From Candidatus Borrarchaeum yapensis (GTDB taxonomy: Archaea > Asgardarchaeota > Sifarchaeia > Borrarchaeales > Borrarchaeaceae): a stretch of 64,000 bases of DNA. The stretch is from NCBI GenBank assembly GCA_016840515.1, contig JAEOSF010000010.1, forward strand, positions 1-64,000, written 5' to 3'. The notes beneath the pieces are model-generated. The model ran no database searches. It was not told where the DNA came from and saw only the letters and a program-made list of their open reading frames with translations. Made by a program: the position numbers and the translations under genes. Positions 35,377 through 44,546 of this stretch are shown here, in pieces; within the stretch, counting starts at the first letter, position 1, and the number at the start of each line of letters is the position of its first letter.

Positions 35377-36162
35377 ATGTCTGAAGCAATTAAATTCGTC
35401 AGAAATAATCTAACGTATACCATTAGCATGATAGGCTTATTTGCCTTATGTGCGTATGTGTTAGCGTATAAGCCACATTTAGGTGGTTTAGATGTTTTGA
35501 AATCAACATTTTTCTTATTTGGGTTGTCGTTAGATACAGTGATACTATTGTGGGCAATCAGCTTCTTTCTCTTGTACAGATGGTACTATACTGGTAGGCA
35601 AAGTATTTCTACATTAGCTTGGGGACTCTCCTTTCTGGTATATAGCATTGTATTCATTGGATTATGTCTACAAGCGCTGGGTATTGGATGGGCCAATTCA
35701 AATGATCCGGTAATATTCTTCATTTTTCGGAATGTAATGATCTTGTGGGCCGCTGGAATGTGGTTTGGAATTTCTAACATATTAACTGGAAATAAAGTGA
35801 TCAGATACGGACTAACAGGTCTTATAGTTATAGCTTCCTATATTTGGTTTGCATATGGGCTTCTTGTTTTGGCAGACATTGAATATACAATGTATGGCTT
35901 TCTCTTTGCTGTCTGGATTCCAATTAGTGTAACTCTAGGTTATGCTTTCTATCTCTATGGAACTAATACAGGTTTGAGTTCACCAAAATTCCTGACGGTT
36001 GGTTTCGTCCTTCTAGCGATTACTTATATGGCTTGGGCTCCTTGGCATTTTCCTGACGTAAGTTATATCTACTTTATCTGGTTCTTTCTCTTTGAAATTT
36101 CACTAGTACCCATATTAATCGGATTCATCTTGATTCCAGTTGAAAGAGAAATTCGAAGATGA
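35377..36162 (+). CDS. Eight-helix integral membrane protein
   Basis: 261 residues from ATG 35377, preceded by AGGGGC; the open frame continues upstream but that part is not membrane-like. About eight hydrophobic helices (roughly 12-30, 48-68, 82-104, 112-130, 138-160, 166-188, 203-221, 230-253), short loops, charged ends (MSEAIKFVRNN and PVEREIRR). The aromatic-rich helices resemble seven/eight-helix sensor or transporter families, but no family is certain. Divergent from GTPase B and followed by a longin-like protein on the same strand, so it may be the membrane part of the same signalling island. Confidence 0.65.
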   Translation: MSEAIKFVRNNLTYTISMIGLFALCAYVLAYKPHLGGLDVLKSTFFLFGLSLDTVILLWAISFFLLYRWYYTGRQSISTLAWGLSFLVYSIVFIGLCLQALGIGWANSNDPVIFFIFRNVMILWAAGMWFGISNILTGNKVIRYGLTGLIVIASYIWFAYGLLVLADIEYTMYGFLFAVWIPISVTLGYAFYLYGTNTGLSSPKFLTVGFVLLAITYMAWAPWHFPDVSYIYFIWFFLFEISLVPILIGFILIPVEREIRR

Positions 36163-36237
36163 AAACTTTAAAAACCAGTTTTTTTTAATTATATTATTTA
36201 CACTTTAATGGAGGAAAAAATCGCGAGAGGCTCTTAG

Positions 36238-36672
36238 ATGATCCAAAATTTCTTCTTACTCAACAAAAGCGGAATGTGTTATCTCTCAAGAAATTATTCT
36301 GCTTTAGAATTCGATGAGGCGCTGATTGGAGGCTTTTTGGCAGCTATAGAGTCTTTTGGCACGAAAGTATTCAAGGAAGGTACAATTAGTGAAATAGATT
36401 ATGGTAATTTTAAGTTCGTGTACACTTATGAGAAGGAATTAATTGCAGTAGCTATTGTTGATGACAATATAGACACAGAACCAGTCAGGAAAGGTTTATC
36501 CGAACTCATCCATGAATTTATAAGGGCATATAACATAGAGCGGCTTGCAGAGGGGAATCTGTCGGGTTTAGAAGACTTTATTCCTTATATTGATATGAAA
36601 CTCCAAAGTCCAAAAAAGAAGGAAAAAGAAGATTTGGTCAGCAAAATGGATAAATGGGTAGATTCTTTCTAG
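36238..36672 (+). CDS. Longin-like domain protein
   Basis: 144 residues. The start MIQNFFLLNKSGMCYLSRNY followed by a helix (LIGGFLAAIESFGTKVF), three strands (ISEIDYGNFKFVYTYEKELI and VAIVDDN) and a long helix (VRKGLSELIHEFIRAYNIER) fits the longin/roadblock-like fold seen in SNAREs, AP sigma subunits and Mon1-Ccz1-type GTPase regulators. The C-terminus is a charged coiled helix. Asgard genomes encode such proteins as candidate GTPase regulators. Fold call by eye; start ATG 36238. Confidence 0.6.
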   Translation: MIQNFFLLNKSGMCYLSRNYSALEFDEALIGGFLAAIESFGTKVFKEGTISEIDYGNFKFVYTYEKELIAVAIVDDNIDTEPVRKGLSELIHEFIRAYNIERLAEGNLSGLEDFIPYIDMKLQSPKKKEKEDLVSKMDKWVDSF

Positions 36673-36779
36673 ATTCATCTTTTTTGGAATCTAATCATTC
36701 ATCCAAGGGATAATTGGTGGGTTATTAATAGCATTAGCAATTCTATTAATCGATTAAAAACAATTTTTCACAGAGCTAG

Positions 36780-37721
36780 TTATTGATCTAAATTAATTTG
36801 ATCAGCTTCTTGTAAAAATTCTTTGGCCTTTTCTTCATCGCCTTGTGCCATATACAGATCACTAAGTTTTTTTAAGGTTTCTTTTTTTCCAGCAGAATCT
36901 TTGTTCTCGTCACTTAAACTAAGAGATTCATTATAATGTTTCAGTGATTGCTCCCAGTTCTCTTTCTTATGATAAACAAGTCCTATGTATCGAAGCCTAG
37001 AAGCTTTTCCTCTCATATCATTGAACTTCATATCCATTTCAAGCGCTTGTTGATAATATTCAAGTGCTTCATCGTATCTTTCATTCTTGTAATGAATAAC
37101 AGCCAAATTATTAATCATGTTTCTCGCGTCACGTCTACGTCCCATGATATTAAGAAGTTCAACTGATTTTTCAAAAAATTTAACTGTTCTTGGGTCATCT
37201 TTTGCTAAATGCTCATAACATACGCTTGTTAATTTATCTAAAAGTTTTGCAGTATCATCAAAGGGCGCACTTGCCCGTACCATCAAATAGTAGAGTTCTT
37301 CAAAAGTATTCACAGCGTCATTATATTTTTCTTGTTCATAATAAATATCGCCGATCATTTTCATAATTAAGACTCTAATGCGCATGTCCCCTGTCTTTCC
37401 TTTCTCATTATCTAACTTTAGTGCTTCATTCAAATATTCCAGTGCTTTATCTGTCTCGTTAAGTGCATGATGAATATTTCCTAAATGTAGTAATGTAACT
37501 ATTTTCCCCTCTCTAGTATCTGCATATTTGCTCTCGATGAAGTCATCTGAAGTCAAAATGCCCTGAATTATTTCATATGCGTTTTGAAAGTGATTTAACG
37601 CTTCTTCCAAATCTTGAGATTTCTGTGCATTCATACCTTTCTTTAAAAGTTTTTTAGACTCATGTAACTGTTTTTCTATTCTTCTTACGATTTTCTTTTC
37701 TGGTTTCTTGTCCTTAGTCAT
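36780..37721 (-). CDS. Tetratricopeptide repeat protein
   Basis: 313 residues with at least six TPR units: the repeats include LHLGNIHHALNETDKALEYL, MIGDIYYEQEKYNDAVNTFE, NNLAVIHYKNERYDEALEYY and RYIGLVYHKKENWEQSLKHY. The N-terminal 25 residues are basic. A scaffold for protein-protein contact, similar to LGN/kinesin light-chain-type TPR arrays. Convergent with the longin-like gene, and 17 bases downstream of the FAH gene on the same strand, so it may be transcribed with it. Confidence 0.85.
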   Translation of the reverse strand: MTKDKKPEKKIVRRIEKQLHESKKLLKKGMNAQKSQDLEEALNHFQNAYEIIQGILTSDDFIESKYADTREGKIVTLLHLGNIHHALNETDKALEYLNEALKLDNEKGKTGDMRIRVLIMKMIGDIYYEQEKYNDAVNTFEELYYLMVRASAPFDDTAKLLDKLTSVCYEHLAKDDPRTVKFFEKSVELLNIMGRRRDARNMINNLAVIHYKNERYDEALEYYQQALEMDMKFNDMRGKASRLRYIGLVYHKKENWEQSLKHYNESLSLSDENKDSAGKKETLKKLSDLYMAQGDEEKAKEFLQEADQINLDQ

Positions 37722-37738
37722 GCTTTCAATAACTCCTG

Positions 37739-38521
37739 TTAATCTTCTATTGAAACCTCCAGAATCCCAATGCCATCAATTTGAGCAACTAGCCTATCTC
37801 CGCTTTTTACAGTATCAATTCCAGCAGGTGTTCCAGTAGCAATTATATCTCCTGGATAAAGCGTCACGATTTTTGTGATAAAGGATATTAATTTGGGTAT
37901 TTTAAAAACCATTGATCTTGTATTGTCACTCTGCTTTAATTCGCCATTATGCCATAGTTTGATATCAAGTGAGTGAGGATCAGATATTTCATCAGTAGTA
38001 ACGATATATGGACCAAGTGGACCAAATGTATCGAATCCCTTTACTTTAAATAATGCTCTATCAGTTTCTACGAAATCTCGGGCAGTCATGTCAAGGATAA
38101 TAGTGTAGCCAAATACCTTAGATAATGCTTCACTTTCATTAACATCTTTTGCAGTTTTACCAATTATAACAGCTAATTCTGTCTCATAATCAACTCTATT
38201 GCTCATTTTTGGAATCTTGACCGCCTGATTTGGTCCAATAATCGATGAAGGTGGTTTTAACCAGCAAAACGGTTCGGAAGGCGTTTCTACGTCCATTTCT
38301 GCTATATGTGATGTGTAATTAAATCCGATTCCTATAATTTTCGAAGGATTTCTTATTGGTGCATCAAATTTTGCACCGCTTAGTGAAATAGTGTCACCCG
38401 AAAAAGATATCCGATCAGGAGGATTTTTAATGAACTCTTCGACTGATTGGAAACCTTTCAAAAACCTGATTTGATATCCTTCGATAATGCCGACTTTCCC
38501 TTCAACAAAACAAATCTTCAT
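37739..38521 (-). CDS. Fumarylacetoacetate hydrolase (FAH) family protein
   Basis: 260 residues. Family core: KIIGIGFNYTSHIAEM, WLKPPSSIIGPNQAV, RVDYETELAVIIGK (metal-binding Glu residues), ILDMTARDFV and GDIIATGTPAGI. The FAH fold catalyses hydrolysis or decarboxylation of 3-oxo acids such as acylpyruvates or 2-oxo-hept-3-ene dioate. It is upstream (same strand) of the TPR gene and downstream of an Asp/Glu racemase-family gene, 58 bases apart. Confidence 0.9.
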   Translation of the reverse strand: MKICFVEGKVGIIEGYQIRFLKGFQSVEEFIKNPPDRISFSGDTISLSGAKFDAPIRNPSKIIGIGFNYTSHIAEMDVETPSEPFCWLKPPSSIIGPNQAVKIPKMSNRVDYETELAVIIGKTAKDVNESEALSKVFGYTIILDMTARDFVETDRALFKVKGFDTFGPLGPYIVTTDEISDPHSLDIKLWHNGELKQSDNTRSMVFKIPKLISFITKIVTLYPGDIIATGTPAGIDTVKSGDRLVAQIDGIGILEVSIED

Positions 38522-38579
38522 GTTTTTACGACCTTTTACGTAGAATAGAAACTCTAATTGTATGTAAATGTGATTTTTA

Positions 38580-39272
38580 TTATTTTTCGATTGCTTTTCT
38601 TAGAGCAGATCTTGCAAGTAATCTTGTGGAATCTAATGTGGGAAGAGGTGATGCTTCTGGGATAACTATTATTGGAATTTCAGTGCATCCAAGTACTACT
38701 GCATCGCAGTTTTCATTTTTTAATTTGCCGATTACCTCTTCAAAATACGCACGAGATTTTTCATAGAACTTTCCGTTAACAAGTTCATCAAAAATAATGG
38801 CATTTATTCGTTCTCTATCCACTTTTTCAGGAATATTGAAGTTAATTCCCATTTTAGTAAGCGTATCTGAATATACAGGTCCTTCCATGAGATAACGGGT
38901 TCCCAAAATTCCGAGACATTTATATTCCCGCCTTTTGGCCTCTTTTGCAACCTCTTCTGCTATGTGAAGCCATGGAATTGGGGATTTTTCGATAACGATG
39001 TTAAAAACCTCGTGTATTGTGTTATCAGGACATATGGCAAAGTCTGCTCCAACATCTGCTAATTTATTAACTGATGCTAACATCAAACTTGCCACACCTT
39101 CCCATTTATCTGCATCGATGTATTTCATATATTCGCTTAACGGATAGGTGTGCATAGTAACCTCAGGATGGGCAAATTTTCCCATAAAATCCGCACCTTC
39201 TGAGCAAATTGTCCTATAACAGAGGGCGGCTCCTTCTGCGCTACATGCAACTATACCGATGTGTTTTACCAT
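38580..39272 (-). CDS. Aspartate/glutamate racemase family protein
   Basis: 230 residues. Catalytic cysteines Cys81 in AICPDNTIHE and Cys196 in LGCTEIPI are both present. The N-terminus HIGIVACSAEGAALCYRTI is typical of the broad-specificity amino acid racemase (YgeA/RacX) branch. Likely interconverts D- and L-amino acids. With the nitrilase and D-aminoacylase genes elsewhere it suggests D-amino-acid or amide turnover. Start ATG 39272 with GGAGAG upstream. Confidence 0.85.
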   Translation of the reverse strand: MVKHIGIVACSAEGAALCYRTICSEGADFMGKFAHPEVTMHTYPLSEYMKYIDADKWEGVASLMLASVNKLADVGADFAICPDNTIHEVFNIVIEKSPIPWLHIAEEVAKEAKRREYKCLGILGTRYLMEGPVYSDTLTKMGINFNIPEKVDRERINAIIFDELVNGKFYEKSRAYFEEVIGKLKNENCDAVVLGCTEIPIIVIPEASPLPTLDSTRLLARSALRKAIEK

Positions 39273-39419
39273 ATTTTTCTCTCCTCTGTTAACTCATTAG
39301 CATGAGTATTTCAAGTAAAATCTACTTGTCTTTATAAAAAGATCCTTTAATATGCTAAAGTTAAGACGGAATTAGTGTTTTTTAAATCAAAAGTAGAAAA
39401 TATGGAGACGTCCCAACAT

Positions 39420-40283
39420 ATGAGAACAATCAAGATTTCTGCTGCACAGTTCTCTTTAAAACCTATCAAAAGTTTTTCAGAGTTCGAGGAGCAAGTTATC
39501 TCCAGCTTAAGACAAGCTGTAGGATCAGATTTCGTAGTATTTCCTGAATTATTCACATTTGAATTGTTGACAACTTTTCCAGATGCAAAGAATTTTACAA
39601 TTATAGATAAACAAAAGACGTCAGAGTTTACCGATCAGTATCTAGATCTTTTCTCAAGACTTGCAATGCAAAATAATCAAAATATAGTTGCAGGGTCGCA
39701 CTTAAAGAAAGAAGGAATCAATTATTATAATTCATGTTATCTGTTTGGTCCAGATGGAACAGTATTCGAGCATAAAAAGACCCACATCTTTCCAGCGGAG
39801 GGAGAATGGGATACTGCTGAAGGAAATACTTTAGAGATCTTAGAGTTAGAAAAAGCAAAGGTGGGTTTATTAATCTGTTATGAGGCAGAAATTCCTGAAT
39901 GTGCAAGAATTCTCGCTTTAAAGGGTGCCGAAATAATATTTTGTCCCTCATTCACATCCAGCGAAGCTGGGTTTTGGAGAGTACGACATTCCTGTCAAGC
40001 AAGATGTATTGAAAATCAGGTTTATATGGTTCATTGTTGTACAGTGGGCGATGCAGTGATATTAGATCTTGCTGGGTGGGGTAAAACGTCAATACTAAGT
40101 CCTTGTGATACTCCTTGGCCATCAAACGGCATAATTGCAGAAGCGGAACCAAACAAGGAGATGGTAATAACAGCTGAAGCTGATCTCGATGAACTCCACA
40201 TCAACAGAGTAAAAGGCGCAGCAACTACCTTCAAGGATCGCACCCGAAGATCGGAACTCTACAAGTGGCTGTATGGACGTTAG
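39420..40283 (+). CDS. Carbon-nitrogen hydrolase (nitrilase superfamily)
   Basis: 287 residues from ATG 39420 (frame open to GTG 39375; ATG 39402 also possible). Catalytic triad visible: Glu in VVFPELFTFE, Lys in HKKTHIFPAE, Cys in LLICYEAEIPE. Members cleave nitriles, amides or ureido compounds; the substrate cannot be told from motifs. Next is a membrane transporter, whose frame overlaps the end of this gene, so the two may be cotranscribed. Confidence 0.85.
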   Translation: MRTIKISAAQFSLKPIKSFSEFEEQVISSLRQAVGSDFVVFPELFTFELLTTFPDAKNFTIIDKQKTSEFTDQYLDLFSRLAMQNNQNIVAGSHLKKEGINYYNSCYLFGPDGTVFEHKKTHIFPAEGEWDTAEGNTLEILELEKAKVGLLICYEAEIPECARILALKGAEIIFCPSFTSSEAGFWRVRHSCQARCIENQVYMVHCCTVGDAVILDLAGWGKTSILSPCDTPWPSNGIIAEAEPNKEMVITAEADLDELHINRVKGAATTFKDRTRRSELYKWLYGR

Positions 40284-40354
40284 TTTTTTACCTTTGCCAA
40301 AAAACTAATGAGGTTTTTGTTAATCCCTTTTTAACAAAATTCGATGTGAAAATA

Positions 40355-41521
40355 GTGGCTTTAAATAAGAAAATCGGCATTGTCTTCGGAATCTCCCTAT
40401 GCGGAATCGTTGGCCTCAGTGCAATAATACCAGCGCTTCCAAAAATTGCGAACGAATTAAACGTCTCATTATTATCAATTGGGCTCTTAATAACTGCTTT
40501 TACACTGCCAGGTATTTTTTTGTCGCCTGTTATGGGTGTTCTAAGTGACAAGTTCGGCAGAAAACAAATTGTAATCCCCTGCCTATTGCTGTTTGGCACC
40601 GCAGGGGGTCTTAGCTTTTTTGCGATAGATTTCACACAGTTGCTAGTTTTGAGATTTCTACAGGGCATTGGTGGATCAGGCTTAACTATCTTAGGGGTAA
40701 TCCTGATCGGAGACTTCTACGATGGCAATGCCCGTGTAAAGGCTATGGGTATCAATACAAGTGTAATAAATATTGGAACAGGAAGTTTTCCACTTGTGGG
40801 CGGTGCCCTCGCACTCATTGGCTGGAATTATCCGTTTTTGCTATTGCTTGTAGGAGTGGTTGTAGGCGTGTTAGCTCTGTTTCTCCTAGAAAATGCAGAA
40901 GGTTCTCAAATATCCGCAACTTTTAGCTATCTCCATGAATTTCTAAAATACCTAAAGAAACCTCAAAGCATAATTTTATTTGTAACAGCAGTAATTGCGT
41001 TTATCGTAATATATGGTGCAATCCATACATATTTCACTCTTTTCCTCGACCTGAAATTTGGATTGAACTCATTCCAGATAGGTATTTTTTCATCTCTTTT
41101 ATCGTTCACAATAGCAGCAGCTTCTAGTCAGGCTGATAAAATCGAGAATCGTCTGTCAGTGCGTATTATTTTAACTCTAGCATTTATTTTGGAAGGTATT
41201 AGCCTAGTTTTGATCCCTCTTATTGATCGAGTACTGCTCCTGATTATCCCTGTAATTATTTTTGGCTTTGGTTTTGGCTTAGCCTTACCTTTGCTTCTAA
41301 CTTTAGCGACAAGACTTGGTCCAATGGAACTTCGAGGGGTTCTATCATCTTTGATCTACTCAGGAATCCGTATAGGACAAACTACAGGCCCAATATTGAT
41401 GGGACTTGTTGTGCTATATTCTTCAATAGAAATCGTGTTTTTGTTGAGTGCCATCATTGCATTTAGCATTTCGTTTTTGGGATTCTTTGCATGGAAAATT
41501 TTTGAAAAGGGACTATATTAG
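40355..41521 (+). CDS. MFS transporter, 12 membrane helices
   Basis: 388 residues from GTG 40355, taken because residues before it are charged and overlap the preceding gene; the open frame reaches 40265 and GTG 40346 is an alternative. MFS signature GVLSDKFGRKQIV lies between helices 2 and 3, with LRFLQGIGGSGLTILGVILI after it. Likely drug or small-metabolite exporter. Twelve hydrophobic segments. Directly follows the nitrilase gene, suggesting transport of its substrate or product. Confidence 0.85.
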   Translation: MALNKKIGIVFGISLCGIVGLSAIIPALPKIANELNVSLLSIGLLITAFTLPGIFLSPVMGVLSDKFGRKQIVIPCLLLFGTAGGLSFFAIDFTQLLVLRFLQGIGGSGLTILGVILIGDFYDGNARVKAMGINTSVINIGTGSFPLVGGALALIGWNYPFLLLLVGVVVGVLALFLLENAEGSQISATFSYLHEFLKYLKKPQSIILFVTAVIAFIVIYGAIHTYFTLFLDLKFGLNSFQIGIFSSLLSFTIAAASSQADKIENRLSVRIILTLAFILEGISLVLIPLIDRVLLLIIPVIIFGFGFGLALPLLLTLATRLGPMELRGVLSSLIYSGIRIGQTTGPILMGLVVLYSSIEIVFLLSAIIAFSISFLGFFAWKIFEKGLY

Positions 41522-41796
41522 TGTTATAAGACTCTATATCCAAACGGGAAAAGGGGTGAAAAAGAGTTTTGAAGGAAAGCGCGCCCACCTGCAGACGTCC
41601 CTTTTCCCTTGCGATATCTTAGTATCAACTATTCTTTTTCCATCCGCTATATAAGAACCACGTATTTTTGATCGAAAAGGGTACTATAGGTATTTCATAT
41701 TGATGTTTTTTTCAACTGCTTGAAAAAATAATTTTAAATATTCCACAAATTTAAAGATAATAAGGAAATAAAAAATATGGGCAAAGGAAAGATCAA
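41522..41796. other. Intergenic region before the radical SAM gene
   Basis: 275 bases. A 32-codon frame from GTG 41556 with AAAGG upstream (VKKSFEGKRAHLQTSLFPCD, then ILVSTILFPSAI) lies here and is listed among findings as a weak precursor-peptide candidate. A TATA-like TTTTAAATATT occurs near 41733-41743, ahead of ATG 41797. Confidence 0.35.
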
Positions 41797-43026
41797 ATGT
41801 ATCCTAAACTTGCAAATCATGTAGTCCTTCGAGTACTAGAACATCCTGTACTTTATGATTTTGTTAATGATGAACTTTATGAATTAGAAAACGATGAATA
41901 TCAATGGATAAGGTATTTTACGGGCTATTCTTCACTTCACCAACTTTTTAGTCAAAATGCTGACTCCAAAGAAGAGTTCTTAGGATTTCTTGAGGAATTA
42001 AAAAAGGAAGGACTGATCGAGTTTAAGGAAGAAAAAGCGTCAGAAGTCCCTTTTTACTACATAGAGCAGTCTTCTCTCCCAAGTTTACGAACAATACTGC
42101 TGCATGTAACCACGAAATGTAACTTAGCCTGTCTTCATTGTTATCTTGATAAAAGTGCTCCAATTGAGCTAGATCTGCAGATTCTACTTGAAATAGTTCG
42201 ACAATTCGATCAAATGCAAGGATTGAAACTTCTCATATCTGGTGGAGAACCACTTTTTCATTCAAAGATCTTTGAATTCTTAGAAAAGATTAGAGACTAT
42301 AAAATACGAAAGATTCTGCTGTCGAATGGGTTGCTTATTGACAAAGAGATTGCAGAACGCCTAAAAGATCTTGTATATGAGGTCCAGATAAGCATTGATG
42401 GAATTAAAAGCCATGATCGTTTTCGAGATATGAAAGGCGCGTTTGAAAGATCTATTGCTGCAATTAAAACGTTACAGTCATTTGATATTCGGGTAAGCGT
42501 TGCCACAATGGTTCATAAAGACAATATTGACGAACTACCAGAGCTTGAACAAATTCTCAAAGAAATGAAGATAGAAAGCTGGATGTTGGATGCTCCATCG
42601 CCCTCAGGAGACTTTCTAGATAATTTAGATCTTCAAGCGTCAGTAGAAGACGCTGCAAAGGCTTTAAAGGAATATGGTTGGGGCTATACATTCGAGGATA
42701 GCTCAAATATTTATGCTTGTGGTGCGCATCTGGCTGCCATTATGAGTAACGGCGATGTTGCAAAATGCGGTTTTTTTGCAGATCAACCAGTTGGTAACAT
42801 CTATACAGATCCTCTTGCTTCCTGTTGGGAAAAAATCAAGGATAGTTGGATCTGGGGACTCGATGCTCTAAATTGCAGTGAGTTAGATTGTCCACATCTC
42901 GCTGATTGCAGAGGTGGATGTCGATTTAGAGCCTTTCAGTATAGTAAAAATCTTATGGGGGAAGACCCTGTCAAATGCGGAATATACGGCTTTAAATCGA
43001 GTCGATTTTTTCAGGAAACTGATTGA
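41797..43026 (+). CDS. SPASM-type radical SAM protein with PqqD-like N-terminus
   Basis: 409 residues. Residues 1-80 resemble a PqqD/RRE peptide-binding domain (YPKLANHVVLRVLEHPVLYD). Radical SAM motif CNLACLHCYLD (C-x3-C-x2-C) follows at about 105-115, GGEPL after it, and a C-terminal SPASM cluster: CGAHLAAIMSNGDVAKCG, ASCWEKI, LNCSELDCPHLADCRGGCRF. This architecture is used by peptide-modifying maturases (PqqE, anSME-like) and heme d1/AhbC/D enzymes. Start ATG 41797 with AAAGGAAAG upstream. Confidence 0.85.
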   Translation: MYPKLANHVVLRVLEHPVLYDFVNDELYELENDEYQWIRYFTGYSSLHQLFSQNADSKEEFLGFLEELKKEGLIEFKEEKASEVPFYYIEQSSLPSLRTILLHVTTKCNLACLHCYLDKSAPIELDLQILLEIVRQFDQMQGLKLLISGGEPLFHSKIFEFLEKIRDYKIRKILLSNGLLIDKEIAERLKDLVYEVQISIDGIKSHDRFRDMKGAFERSIAAIKTLQSFDIRVSVATMVHKDNIDELPELEQILKEMKIESWMLDAPSPSGDFLDNLDLQASVEDAAKALKEYGWGYTFEDSSNIYACGAHLAAIMSNGDVAKCGFFADQPVGNIYTDPLASCWEKIKDSWIWGLDALNCSELDCPHLADCRGGCRFRAFQYSKNLMGEDPVKCGIYGFKSSRFFQETD

Positions 43027-43137
43027 ATTAAGATAATTTCTTTATGGCGTTACTTTTTATATGGCATAGTCATATATGAATTTTTATTCACTCGATAAGA
43101 AATTCATTATGTTATAAGAGAATAGGTGATTAAAAAC

Positions 43138-44307
43138 ATGAGCAGTTCAACTGAAAGATGGTATTGGCTTGATTGGTTAAGAGTTATTGCGATGGGCACG
43201 ATTTTTTTCTATCATAGCGGAAGACCTTTCATCATTATTCCATGGCACATCATGAATCCTACCCCGGATTTACTATTTACTTTGGTTAATATCTTCGTGT
43301 CAGGATGGATTATGCCGCTCTTTTTCACGGTCAGTGGGATAGCGACTTACTTCTCTCTATCACGGAGGAGTCCTGGGCAATATGCTAAGTCGAGGTTTTT
43401 GCGATTGATGGTTCCCTTTATCTTTGCTTTGTTTGTAGTAATCCTCCCAGTGCACGTTTACTTTGATGTGGTATTCAATGGCTACTATACAGGATCCTTT
43501 ATTGACTTCTATTTCTGGACTTATTTCATTAGCTTTTTTCCTTTAGATTTAGTCCCCAGGTTGACCTATTTTGCTGGAGCAAATCAGGGTATATATCTCT
43601 GGTATCTCTTCTGGCTTTTCGTGTTTTCGTTGATAACAGCACATTTCTTTAAGTATCTGCGAGAAAAAGATGACAAAATCTCAAAATTAGCAACAATTTG
43701 TAATAGACGAGGAGGAATCTTCCTGCTTGCAGTCCCTTTGATTATTGTGGATTTAGCTGCGATCCCGCCCTTTTTTGTGTTTCCAAGCGGCTATGGAGGA
43801 TGGAAGCTGCCCACGTATCTGACTTTTTTCATACTAGCTTACGTGGTAGCTTCTGATTCACAATTCATGCAGTCTATAGACAAGAATGGCTTAATGGCGC
43901 TTATAATAGGCATTATTACCAGCGTACTTATTATTGTACTCTTCATAATGTTTGGTACAGAAGTTGCTGGTACAATTGATGGTTATCTTCTATTCACACC
44001 ACTTTGGGCGTTCAATGGCTGGTCTTGGATCATAGCTGTACTCTTTCTGGGGCGGAAATTCCTAAGTTTCAATCACAAATTTCTGGGCTTCTCAAACGAA
44101 CTCGTCTTACCGTTCTATATTCTCCACCAGACGGTGATCGTTGCAGTAGCCTTCTTTGTAGTCGGTATGACCACTATAGTGATGGTAAAATATCTCATCA
44201 TCGCCTTTGCAGCATTCGCGATAATAAGCCTGCTACTAATACCTATCAGACAAATCAACGTGCTTCGGTTCTTATTCGGTATGAGCTTAAAGAAAAAAAG
44301 CGCATAA
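43138..44307 (+). CDS. Acyltransferase 3 family membrane protein, copy 1
   Basis: 389 residues from ATG 43138, with AGGTGAT nine bases upstream (GTG 43126 in the same frame). RWYWLDWLRVIAMGTIFFYH has the family's conserved His after the first helix (FYHSGRPF); about ten membrane helices follow, and a conserved cytoplasmic FKYLREKDDKISKLATICNR loop. PF01757 enzymes transfer acyl groups to sugars, lipids or membrane glycans. Tandem duplicate of the next gene; a third copy persists only as a fragment at 49263. Confidence 0.85.
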   Translation: MSSSTERWYWLDWLRVIAMGTIFFYHSGRPFIIIPWHIMNPTPDLLFTLVNIFVSGWIMPLFFTVSGIATYFSLSRRSPGQYAKSRFLRLMVPFIFALFVVILPVHVYFDVVFNGYYTGSFIDFYFWTYFISFFPLDLVPRLTYFAGANQGIYLWYLFWLFVFSLITAHFFKYLREKDDKISKLATICNRRGGIFLLAVPLIIVDLAAIPPFFVFPSGYGGWKLPTYLTFFILAYVVASDSQFMQSIDKNGLMALIIGIITSVLIIVLFIMFGTEVAGTIDGYLLFTPLWAFNGWSWIIAVLFLGRKFLSFNHKFLGFSNELVLPFYILHQTVIVAVAFFVVGMTTIVMVKYLIIAFAAFAIISLLLIPIRQINVLRFLFGMSLKKKSA

Positions 44308-44546
44308 TTACAAAACTCTTCTGAAACTATCTTCCCCTCCTTTTTTTGATATGTTCTATATTTCTTAGTCCACGCTCGAATTGGTAGTCTCTTTCAGGGA
44401 AACGCGCCATTTTGCTACCAAAACTGATCTTTTCAAAAATATTCATTTTTCCAGCGTATTAACTTTTTATATGACCTCGTATAATACGACGTTTTATTCA
44501 CTCGATAAAAAATTCATTATCTTCTAGAGAATGGGTGATTCAAAAA

